Shown piece after piece: positions 1-9,429 of a stretch of DNA of 20,654 nucleotides; within the stretch, counting starts at the first letter, position 1, and each line of letters starts with the position of its first letter. The notes beneath the pieces were generated by a model, which did not search any database, was not told where the DNA came from, and saw nothing but the letters and a program-made list of their open reading frames with translations. A program made the position numbers and the translations under genes. Source of the stretch: Penium margaritaceum (taxonomy: Eukaryota > Streptophyta > Zygnematophyceae > Desmidiales > Peniaceae); the NCBI GenBank assembly GCA_023375785.1, contig SZWC01023098.1, forward strand, positions 1 through 20,654, in the 5' to 3' direction.

Positions 1-2477
1 TGAAACGCTCTTGGACGACAGCCGGCCAATGAAGGGGAATTCCTCCCCGGCCCTTGAAAGGAGCTGCATCGCTTCAGAGAAAACCGAAGCCCCTGCAACC
101 CCGCTTTGGTCCAAGTAGCTCTCCTCGGTTTGGACTTACGCAGACGTTGCGCACAAGTGAGCCTTCAGTTGCCTACTACGGCTGGGGGATCTTGAATCCC
201 TGGTAGTCAATCGCAAGCTATCGTCCCAGCGGGAACTGTCGTCCGGATGTTCGTTTCGTGCGAGTTCGTTCCACATGGGTTCCTCTTGAATCCCTTAAAC
301 AAAGGAGTTTGTGGGGATCCACGTCCTGTCTTGCGGCGAGATAGGACGTTCCTCATAAGCGCGACAGTGGAAGATCTCCTGTCGCCGCAGGAGGGAGCCG
401 CTGCATGCCAGGCATCGGTCTCCTGGTGGAACGATGGTGCATAGAAATATCATTTTCTGAAATCCTGTGTGGGCCCGCCAGGCTGTCACCTCATGTCAAT
501 GGCGCACGGAGGGGTTTTCGTGGGACGCGGTCAGACCGTGGCAGAATCCCATTGCCACGGCTGCAGAGGACAAAACTTTTCCACAGGTGCAAGCTTGCCC
601 TAAACGAACGAGAGTTGCAGGGAAAACAAGTGTCTGATGGTGATGTCGTGCACAGTAAACGAAGGTAAACGTCTGCCCAGAAATGCGGGCAGTCTTGGCT
701 GATTCCCCAAACTCCAGTCCGATCCGGTCACAACAGCGGCTGACTATTCGCAGTCGTCAATTGAGGACATGACGCTCGACCAAAAACGCCTCGTAGGTTT
801 CGTGCTTCACAAGATGAGATTTGAGATGCCTCCAATTTAAATTTTATTCTTCGTTTAATACTTGAACCTATTACGAAAGACTTATACTAAACATTAATCA
901 AACGATATTTATTCCCAAGCATTGGGGTGTTCATTTCAAAATGAGTGGTTTCTTCGCTCCAAGCCACGAACCAACGACAATTGCCACCGGGCCGGCTTTA
1001 TTGGAGACGGCGACAAAGGAAGCGGGCCGCTGCCGGCGGTGGCGGTTGCGTGGCCATGAGATGGATTGACGACAGCCCGTTTCCTTTGCTGCGATGAAAG
1101 ATCGAACACAATCATCAATGAGATCAATGAGATCCTTCTTCAAGCCGTTTCCACGATTCACAGAAGCAGCTGCGAGACTATTTCGGGTGTACAACCTGAC
1201 CCAACACGGTGTGTTATGATGAAAAATAAGAATTCTGTGGTATTTTCAACAAGAAATTAGAATAGGGGGTTATTTTATATGAAATTAAGTTACTTCTTGA
1301 TACATTCATGTCTATTTTATGGTCCAAGATCAAGTGCAATCATGTATTCGACATAAAAATAAGGGAAAACAAGTTAACATGGGGGTTCAATGCATTAAAA
1401 TAAATAATATAGGTATTTTATTTGTTTTTTTCTCACGTCATTTTTTACGAATATGATGGAGAAGGGCTTGCCACATGACATGCCAAGTTGTCATTAAAGA
1501 GGACTGCCTACGACACGTAGGGATTCGTCACTGGAAAGGGGTTTCAGGGGCTTGAACTATTCTTCTGAAATGGAGAGATGAAATTCTCACCTTGTAACCT
1601 CTAGCGGATAGTAATCATTTGTCATCTTTACCCCCATCGTGAAGGAGTGGAGCCCTCAGTCATTCACGTTCATCAATCGTGCTTTGTACTTACTAAGATA
1701 AAAACACGAAGCAAAAGAAAAAAAAATCATGTATTTATTTCTACGAGTAAGGGAGAGGGATGAAAACTTCCACCAAATGGAGGCCTAGATCAAGGTCACA
1801 TTTTATTAGTAATCATAGGAACATGTCTCATGCAAAATCTTCATCGGCAAAGCACAATGTACCTCCAAAACATGAATTCATTGGGAGGAAAACAATCTAG
1901 AAGCCTAGTCATCCAATCAGCCAATCCCTCCCGTGTCCATTGCGTTCCTGTCACCGATATCCTTGATGCTCTGTCAATTGATCAGACCCTCATCCTCCGT
2001 GTTGCTCCTCCATAACACATGCCATACATGTCACATAGTGCTTCACAATATCCAAAATTGTTGAATCCCAACCAGTGTAACCTTCCACGAGATTTGAGGC
2101 CACATTTTTGCAATCTGCTATTTGCATGTCGACGGGCCACACTGCATGTGCTTCACAACAAAACCTTCAACCCCATCTTTGTTTACTCCAACAGGTTGTA
2201 GAAAGGGGGGGAGAGGGGGGAATAGGGAGGTCAGAAGAGGTGTAACCACAATCGATAGCATGAGCGGAGGTATTGGGTGATAAAACAAAACAATGAAAGT
2301 GGAGAGCTTTTGGTTTCTGTGAGGAACGACTTATTGCCTAGCGTGGTCGCTTTTTTAAAGCTGAGGGGAGGGAGCTCTCTAGTGTTTCAAGAAGGCAGGC
2401 TCCAGAGATTTTGGGAAAAAGGAACTGAATTCCAACATGTATAACAAAGGAGCGGGATCCTTGCCGTAAAGTGCAGG
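1..2477. other. No recognisable gene; unique-looking flank
   Basis: I see no gene here. The open frames are all shorter than 90 codons, overlap on both strands and show no domain motif. The first 840 bases are moderately GC-rich. From about 840 to 1760 the sequence is AT-rich with short poly-A and poly-T runs, and 2200-2220 is a purine-rich G tract. No LTR ends, primer site, tRNA or satellite core is visible until about 2478. It may be old intergenic DNA or a transposon too decayed to read. Confidence 0.6.
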
Positions 2478-2720
2478 GTATTTCTAGGCATTGTTGGACA
2501 TTGTAAGGCATTTTCGTGGCATTGCCAAGCAATGCCAGGCATTTCCCAGGCACTAAAAGGCATTACACACACATTGCTGAGCATTACCTGGCATTCCCAC
2601 GCATTGTCAAGCATTCTAGGACATTCCCAAGCATTATCATACATTGTCCAGGCATTGTCACACATGACCCAATATTGCCATGACATTGCCAACCATTGCT
2701 CAGGCACAACTACGCATTGC
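2478..2720. repeat. Minisatellite, left fragment (about 10-bp unit)
   Basis: Degenerate tandem copies of a 10-11 bp unit with core GGCATTGCC or AGCATTGCC. The same satellite resumes at 18648 on the far side of the Copia insertion, so this is the left stump of an array split by that insertion. The last five bases (ATTGC) are one copy of the insertion's target duplication. Open frames crossing it are by-products of the periodicity. Confidence 0.9.
2716..2720. repeat. Target site duplication of outer Copia, left copy
   Basis: ATTGC lies directly next to the left LTR end and matches ATTGC at 18648-18652 directly after the right LTR end. Five bases is the usual copia duplication length. ATTGC also recurs throughout the satellite target, so the match alone is weak. 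It does agree with independently placed LTR ends. Confidence 0.75.
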
Positions 2721-3198
2721 AGCTAGAAACTATTCTAAAGCGCATGTTGGGGTCGTTGCGTTGTTGATGCAACATGCAGGCTTCCACGCTCGTTGCTTAG
2801 TCTGCCGCCCCCTCACTCTGTCGCTCTACAGTTTAATTCTGAGTGCTTTGGGTTTGTTACTCAAAGATGCGCGCGCAAGTGTTAGCGCCCGAAAGCAGCT
2901 GAAAACTGGAAGTGACTCATTAAGAAAGAAGAATGCGACACAATGGGACACGCCTCCAAGAATGAGACACAATGGGAGCTCCCCCAGCTCCGTAGGAATT
3001 GTTACTCAGCTCACCGGCCAATCAGAAAATAACTCTATTTTTAGGCAAGCAGGTTTTCTCGGTGAGCCCTACCAGACGGCCGACAGTCCAAACCCGGGCG
3101 TCATCCGCTTTGCCTGAAAACTGGACCATACCATAATACACACGCTGCAAACGCAGTCGTGCGGTCAGAATCAGCTAGAAAAATAGGAGTGAGGAGTT
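2721..3198 (-). repeat. Outer Copia 3' LTR, distal part
   Basis: It matches 17804 to about 18270 of the 5' LTR, starting at AGCTAGAAAC here and AGCTGGAAAC there. The match breaks at 3198/3199, where the nested element begins, and resumes at 10246. By eye about 30 of 245 bases differ in the first half. The ORF-like stretch at 2680-3117 crosses the satellite/LTR junction and is not a gene. Confidence 0.9.
3194..3198. repeat. Target site duplication of nested element, left copy
   Basis: GAGTT precedes the nested LTR. The partner at 10246-10250 is CAGTT, one mismatch. The uninterrupted 5' LTR of the outer element reads GAGGAGTTATGGCT at the matching place (about 18265-18280), so removing the insert plus one copy restores the outer LTR exactly. 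Confidence 0.88.
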
Positions 3199-4008
3199 TG
3201 AGAAGATTCTAGGAAGCTTCCTAACATGCTTGCCACTGACTGGGTGTCAGCGCTTAGCTCGCTGTGTCAACACAGGTCGGACGCGAAACGGCAAGGGTTT
3301 GGCTAGACGACACGACTTAGTGTCAAATGTGCTTCCATTAATAAACACATGCACAGAGAAATGACAACTGAGCAACAATCAGCCTAAATAGTTGCTGGTC
3401 GCCTAGAGTCGCTAGGGGTGGCGGTATCTTCGTACCTGCACAAACTGGCCAAAAACCACAGTTTTAGCCGTAAGTCACTGCTCAGGTGTCAAAATCACCC
3501 GCTGTCTGCACCAGAACGTGCAGAACGATGAGCTCAACGTAGGACCCACGCAAGGTGGGTTTGCATCATCCAGACACGAATAGGAAGCAAGACAATGAAA
3601 TCGCCCATAAAGGCCTGTCCACCGAGAAAAATCTAGAGCACTCCGAACTGCACTAAGAGCACCCATAAATGTACGAGTGCAGTATCGAGACGTCAGCGTG
3701 TGCTTTCCACAAGAGGAAGCACACACAAAGTTGCAGGTCTCCTCATCGCACCGGTATAGGCTACCGGGTGCGTGGGTCTCGACCACCGAGAAAATTCCAG
3801 CAAAGGCAGACCAGCCAGTCAAGCTGTAGAGACGCATCGTCTGCGTCACACCAGTCATGTCGTAGCTGCTAGATAAGTTCCTGGACGATCCGGAGTCCCG
3901 TCGGGTCATCACGATCTCCAATGGGGCCGCCGCCAACCATCAGCTCCGGGTGCACCCGTAGCTGTCACGGCCGTGGCTCGTGACGGGTGGAAGCCACACA
4001 CACCAACT
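3199..4008 (-). repeat. Nested element 3' LTR
   Basis: 810 bp, matching 9430-10245 along its whole length at about 90 percent by eye. In sense it should start TGTTGG, but the first base here is A (end CCAACT on the + strand), a likely point change against CCAACA at 10240-10245. A 153-codon minus-strand open frame (3475-3936) has only a truncated partner in the other LTR and is probably not a gene. Confidence 0.9.
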
Positions 4009-4016
4009 CTCCCCGT
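4009..4016 (-). other. Polypurine tract of nested element
   Basis: In the sense direction this reads CACGGGGAG directly before the 3' LTR. It is the expected primer for plus-strand DNA synthesis and resembles the tract of the outer element at 10632-10640 (ATGGGGGAG). Confidence 0.65.
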
Positions 4017-4538
4017 GGCTGACACAACTGTGAGCACCACAATGGTTGAGCAAAGGCAGGACAGGATGGCTTGGGAAAACAATCATGGCGAGCACCGATC
4101 AAGCATAGTACAACACTGGGTCTCCTCGTGACAATGGTGCATCCCACCAAGTGCCCGGGTCTCGACCATGCAAGAAATCAAGCACACACCTACATGTCAA
4201 ACATCATGGAAGAGAAACAGTGAAACAAGGTCTCCTCGTGACCTCGGAAAATGTCTTTGGGTGTCTGGGTCTCGACCGCATCATGTATGGATCATACATA
4301 ACACATCGCGTCGCACCCCAAATAACCTCGCTTTCCTAAAAAAGAGTTTCAGGCAAAAGCCCACACACACCAACACCCCCCCTGGACTGCAGAGGCTGAC
4401 AGCACGGGCAAAGCGGATGGCTAATCCTAACACAATCCTTGAGGAAGGAGCACGGCTCCCCCATGGCCACATACCCCTACACTGCAATAGCAAGGGTGAC
4501 GACGATGTTGGTGAGAAGTACGCCCACAGAGCCTCACC
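4017..4538 (-). other. Nested element 3' internal region with 110-bp repeat
   Basis: No gene motif is visible between the gag-like frame and the 3' LTR. Two copies of a block (4118-4167 and 4228-4277) begin GGTCTCCTCGTGAC and end GGGTCTCGACC, exactly 110 bp apart. A related block lies in the LTRs (about 3738-3785 and 9980-10025). The gag frame continues past its stop at 4597-4599 into an Asp/Ser-rich stretch down to about 4540, so the original protein may have ended there. Confidence 0.5.
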
Positions 4539-4596
4539 CCAGAGCGCCGTCGTCGCTGGTGTCGTCCTTGCTATCGTCACTGCTGTCGTCATCTGC

Positions 4597-6846
4597 TCAT
4601 GTGACTTGTGTAACGCTAAGGGCCTCCTCCAAGACAATTGCCTGTTGTATGGCCTCCAACTGCTCAGTTTCATATGGCCTCGCGGCCTCTGCAGCATCAA
4701 GGCGCGTGTGGAGCTCGAGGAGCTTTGACGCAGCAGCCGACCAACAAGCTACATCTGCGGCATGTAGGCGGTCAGTCGCAAAACGAACCTGACGGTGGAC
4801 CGCGATCGTGTGTGTGTCGGCATGAGCCAGAGCCTCTTGCAACCTCGTGGTCTCACCCCGTAGGAAAGAGTGCAGCTGCGCCTGCTCGTCGCACAAGTCG
4901 ACGTCCTGTGCGTCAGTCGTCGACTCAAGTGCCACTAGGCCACGAAGTGCTTGTAGAGCGGCAGCGCAAGACAATGAGTAGCCACGTAAGTCATCTGGGA
5001 CTGTAGGAACGACTGCTCCGAAGGTACCTGCTGCTCGTGATACACCTGTCGGTCGGCCATGAGCTGGTGGGCGGACGTCGACATGTGTAGGTATAGCTGC
5101 ATCCGCGGTGACGTCGTGGTCATCGAAGGTGCGGTCAGTGCCGTGGTGCTCCTCGTAACCCCTGGTGCATAGCCCATCATCCACCTGCTGCTGGACGTCC
5201 GCCTGTCCTAGACGTGCATCCTATAGAGGGCATTGAGCTACCTCGAGACGCCTGTGTACATGCTCCACACACTCCTTGACAGCCCTTCGTGCTGGAACAT
5301 CCACAGAGTAACAGCAGCTACTGGCCTCCCCGAGCTCGACCATGAGACTCCGCACGTGCGCCTCCGCTCGAGCCATCACTGCCTCCTATTCGTCGACCGT
5401 GGAGCGTAGGCGCTCGGGTACAGGAACTGTAGCTCGGACGAGAGTAGCTGTTTCCTCGGCTGGAATCACCATGGTGTCAGTGACACCTGTCAGGGCAGCA
5501 AGGTGTCGGAGGCTAGTAGCTCGCTCTGCATCCTCCATGTCGCACACGCGGACGTCTGCTCTCACCCAGGGGCTATCTCGTGCTCGTACCGCGGCTACTA
5601 CAAGAACGGCAGTGCACTGGGCCTCTACGTCTGCCTCCAACCCTGCGTCCGACCACCCCACGACGGAAGATTGATCCTCATAGAGGAGGTCTGCCTCGTC
5701 TTGGTGATCCATCAATTGCTCCTGCTGCCTAGCTGTATCTGTTTGAACCACCTGGGCGTCTGCTAGGGGCCGAGTATCAGCATCTCTATCGCCTGCTCCT
5801 GCTGCTGCTCTTCGCACCATGGCATCTGTCTCCACACCAGCTAACGCGAGAGTGCGCACAACGTCCGACGCAGCTCCTGCATCGGTTGTTGTCATGTCAT
5901 CCGCTAGGGTATCAACAAACACCATCTCCCTCCCCGACTCAGACTCAATGTCGGACCAATCCTCCTCCGATAAAGAGTCTCCATCAGGGTGAACGTCTCC
6001 CCCCGCCAAACTCTCCTCTAGCTGAGTCTGCTGCGTAGCGTCATCCGCCTCAATCATCCTGTGCTGTAGAGTAGTCGCCTCACCAATGCCGAGCTTCACC
6101 GCGGTCATCAGCGGACAAACCATCCCCCCCACGATGGACAAATCGGCAGGAGCTGTGGGGACTCGACAGACCAACCTCCTCGTTTTGACAGGAAACGAGG
6201 GGGTCTCGTCACTGGAGACTCCTCCCACAGCCGCGTCTGATGGTGTTGCCTGTGCGCATTGTGCAAGACGAGCAGCTTGCCACCGCTCACGACGAGTGCA
6301 AGAACGAGAGGTATGGTGAGGGGCTGAGGGTCCGTCTGTCGGTATGATGCCGATTGCCTCCAAGACGGAGCGGAGGGCGACGGATGTAGACGAGAGATCC
6401 GGTATACTAGCATCGTCGGAGGACAAGATGTAGGATCGGGAGGAAGATGAGGATGAAGTGGGAGGCGAAACCTGCGGCGGGATGGTAGCTTGCTCGGAAG
6501 TCACGTGGTCAAGGAGCTGTTGGACCATGAGTTGGAGGTTCTGGACCTCCATGTGAAGGGCGGCCATATCACCACATAGAAGTGTTGTGGCATCACTCGG
6601 TGACGTATCCACTGAAGGAGGAGGTGGAGAGGATCGTACCCCTGGGGGATGCCACCCAGGAGGGCGTTGTCGGCACTTGCGCCAGCCATGCGGCCTATCT
6701 CGACAGTAATAGCACGAAAACCCTGAGGACAAGTGGGACTTGTGCCACGGCTGCATGGACCACTGTACCTGTGGCGGCTGCCACGGCTGAGGCTTAGGCG
6801 CAGACGACGGCGATGGCAACGCCCACGGCCACGCTGCGTAGCTCAT
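4597..6846 (-). pseudogene. Gag-like protein with CCHC zinc knuckle and long unknown extension
   Basis: One minus-strand frame runs from ATG at 6846 to TGA at 4597-4599, about 750 codons, broken only by TAG at 5386-5388 and 5221-5223. Both sides of each stop are in the same frame, so these are point changes. A textbook CX2CX4HX4C zinc knuckle (CYYCRDRPHGWRKC, 6673-6714) lies near residue 45, after a Trp/Pro/Gln-rich start, and would bind packaged RNA. A Pro/Ser-rich stretch follows, then about 450 residues rich in Asp, Ala, Thr and Val, and finally a stretch with heptad-like Leu/Ala spacing (about 4640-5000), possibly coiled coil. It has no protease or polymerase motif. The knuckle identifies gag; the extension is unlike any family I know. 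The N-terminal gag part seems to be in another frame upstream (6794-7198). Confidence 0.7.
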
Positions 6847-7198
6847 GTCGAGAGCTGAGCGTAGGTGATAATCTCACACACTCGATCCCGGTGGTACAAA
6901 GCACCACGTAGAGGGATACGAATGCAGCAACGTCTCTCAAACGGGGTGCGATGTCGTCAGTCAAGGTGACAACCTCAGCCGTAGTGTGTTGGTACAATGT
7001 TGCACCCGGTGACGATGGCGCATCTATCGCAACGTGCGACCTCACGTCGCCTTCGGTGCCGCTGATGCTGCACCGAATGCCGTCATCAACAGACGGCTGT
7101 GGCCTTAAGCCACCTTCGCTGTTGCTATTGCTGCTATGACTCTCGCGGCGGCTGCTGCTACAGCGGTTCCCGTCGTCAGCCGACGGTAGTGGCCTCAA
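6794..7198 (-). pseudogene. Gag N-terminal region, out of frame with the main ORF
   Basis: A 134-codon open frame overlaps the 5' end of the zinc-knuckle frame by 53 bases and is shifted relative to it. Around 6930-6990 it has a stretch (VVTLTDDIAPRLRDVAAFV) like the start of copia Gag, where a hydrophobic-Leu-Thr-x-(D/E)-Asn segment and a Trp usually occur; the Trp is missing here. The two parts were probably one gene, now split by a frameshift around 6850. The upstream start is unclear because no ATG leads it; the first codon is TTG. The opening residues are duplicated (a 90-bp spaced repeat, 7080-7113 and 7170-7203). Confidence 0.45.
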
Positions 7199-7203
7199 GC
7201 CAC

Positions 7204-8420
7204 ACTAAAAAGAGAAACAATGATTAAAACAAGAGGCAGGTGTTACACGCAAAGCGTGCATAGGGTTACATAGTAACCAAGCAAAAGAATTCATGTTCTT
7301 ATCTCTTAAGAGGCTAAATAATTGCCCTCAATCTGGACCACGTAATGGAAGGTTTGCCATGAGACTTTACCTCGTCCGTGGAAGCCAAAACTGGTTGTAA
7401 ATGGACTGCCAAACTTTCACCCGCATTCGTTCAAACTATTTTTTTTGGTTCGCTTATGTGTGCTCTTAAACATTGTGTATGGTTTGGGTGAACTCTTCCT
7501 AAATTACTTCAAGCTATGCTGGATTTATTCCAGCTTGTGTGGATGTAAAAGCGAAAAAAACATAACCAAAAATTGACCGAATGCGCTTGACGATACACTA
7601 TTATGTAAAACAATTCACCAACATATTGAAGAAAAACCTCTAAAGGCATTTCTTCTCGGTATTTTTTATGAATATAGTTCTATCTGATGATGAATTCATT
7701 TATATGAGATGAATATGTTCTTTTATTGTGAACATGATAGCTTCACACGTCTATTATGAACTTCACAAAAAAATGATCTTCGACAAATCTGGATGAATTT
7801 TGGATGTTTCCTCATGTTATAAAAATCAAGATGACGTGATTATAGGCAGAATTAAATTCATTTACCTTCGTCTATAACTTTGGTTGAATTCATTTTCTTT
7901 CATTTGCATGTTAACCCTGTTTGAAGCCGGGTTCACGAGTCTAAAGAGTTTGCCATGGCGACCAGTTCCGGGCGAGGCCAAGGAGGAGCGACATAGAGGG
8001 GAAAAAACAACATTAAATTCTGCTTGCCAGTGGACTCGAGGGGCTGGACCCAACCCAACGTACAGTCCTTACCCTTTTGTCTTGGCGTCGGACTGGTCAT
8101 TCCATACTATCCGGGGTCTGTCCGGACATCTAGGTCGATGTCCATGATTTCTTCCTGTGGGCCGACCTCAGCTATGCGTCCGCGGACGTGGCGGGGCTCA
8201 CAATCCGACAATTTCTCGCACCCTGATTGGTGGATACTTCAGGAAAATGACCGATCCACCAATCACGATTTTCATCAGCATCGTTTGGCACGCGAAGCGA
8301 TTGTAATAGGGTTACTATGTAAAGCAAAAAACAAAATTCACCCCCTTTGTTTTTTTTAATTCACCGACGCTCGACGCGAGTGGGGTACCCCTTCACGGGC
8401 CTTACTCAATTGCCCCACTC
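7204..8420. other. AT-rich non-coding stretch in nested leader
   Basis: I see no gene in this 1.2 kb. It is clearly more AT-rich than the rest of the element (7420-7910 especially). Similar 37-bp segments flank most of it (7260-7296 and 8306-8341), both containing ATAGGGTTAC, and TTACATAGTAACC at 7266-7278 is the exact inverse of 8310-8322. It may be a further small insertion in the leader. Confidence 0.5.
8224..8265. repeat. 12-bp perfect inverted repeat
   Basis: TGATTGGTGGAT (8224-8235) and ATCCACCAATCA (8254-8265) are exact inverses with an 18-base spacer. They could form a hairpin in the leader RNA or DNA. Function unknown. Confidence 0.7.
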
Positions 8421-9417
8421 AAGGACCCCCCAGTCCTATTTTTTTTGTTGTTTGTGATGGTGCCACCTCCTCAGGTGCCCCCTTTGGGGTTTTCTGGGGT
8501 GCCCCACTCGAGCCCCCCCTCCCCTTCTCTGCTTTTTTTTTCCGATCTGGCTCAACCCTCGCTTCGACCGAGCTCATAGAGCGAGCTCGCTCGGCGAGCT
8601 CGCTCGCTGCGACCAAGCAGCCTCGCGATGCTTGCTCGCAACGTGAAGCTGCAGTGTAGCTTCCATGGGCGAGCAAGTAACAGCAGTGGCTACTGCTGCT
8701 GCAGCTGCCACTGCGGTGCGGGCTAATGAAGCTGTTGCAGCCCGCGTGAGCAGCTACGGCTGCACGCTGCAACTGCCTACCGGCGCCGCTGCTGCTGCTG
8801 CTGCTACCGCTGCTGGTGCTGCTACCGCTGCGCCTGTTGTAAGATATTGCTGCTCTAGCTGCTTGCCGCTGCTGCTACTGCTGTTGCTCGCTCCCGCCTG
8901 CTGCTGCTGCTCGCAGCCGCTAGCTGCTGCTGCTGCCGCTCACTGCTATTTGCTGCTGCCGCCTGCTACAACTGCCGCTCCAGCTGATCGTCGTCGCTGC
9001 TACTACAGTGGCTGCTGCCCGCTGCCGCTACTACAAGTTGTTGCTACTACTGCATGCTACCATTGCTCGTAGCCGCCGCTGCCGCTAGCTTGTGCTTCTC
9101 CTGCGAGCTACTTCTCCTCCTTTTTTTTGTGTACACACCGGTAGCCAGACACGGGTGCTGCTGCCACTCGGTGCTGCTGTTGTAGTGGGTGCTGCCAGTA
9201 GCCGCTACCGCTGTAGGTGCTTCCCGCCGCTTATTGCTGCTACGGCCGCTGTTGCTTGCAGTTGCCGACGTTGTCTTTGCTACCTCCACCGCTCTGCTAC
9301 GACGTAGTCGTGGTGGGTCCCTCTACGATCTACTGTTGCTGCTATGGGTGGCTGCTACTACTGCCACTCACTACTGCTGTGTCTGTGCTGCATAGCACAA
9401 CGAGATGTGGCTCGTTT
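8421..9417 (-). repeat. CAG-rich leader of nested element
   Basis: This lies between the primer site and the gag gene, so in sense it is an untranslated leader. From about 8670 to 9395 the + strand is an imperfect GCT/CTG-type trinucleotide tract (CAG/AGC/GCA in the sense RNA). It is preceded by a pyrimidine-rich run (8510-8543) and by GAGCTCGCTC repeats with a 14-bp palindrome at 8579-8592. The many long open frames encode only poly-Ala, Leu or Cys and exist in several frames at once, so they are repeat artefacts. Confidence 0.75.
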
Positions 9418-9429
9418 TCTCTGATACCA
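9418..9429 (-). other. Primer binding site of nested element
   Basis: In sense it reads TGGTATCAGAGA immediately after the LTR end CTTCTCA. TGGTATCAGAG is complementary to the 3' end of plant initiator-Met tRNA and is the usual copia primer site. It fixes both the LTR boundary and the minus-strand orientation. Confidence 0.92.

Noticed and set aside
247-1260. Small ORFs at the left end of the window
   Set aside because: Under 90 codons, overlapping on opposite strands, no motif or splice-consistent gene structure visible.
3475-3936. LTR-internal minus-strand ORF, 153 codons, with a homologue at 9880-10158
   Set aside because: The other LTR copy stops after 92 codons. By eye about half of the 25 base differences change the residue, so there is no sign of purifying selection.
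4151-4728. Plus-strand ORFs over the gag-like gene (4168-4728, 4439-4792, 4638-5006)
   Set aside because: Antisense shadows of the minus-strand gag-like frame, without any recognisable motif.
5386-6846. The 486-codon minus ORF as a cellular gene
   Set aside because: It carries a retroelement CCHC knuckle and lies between matching LTRs, primer site and purine tract, so it belongs to the nested element.
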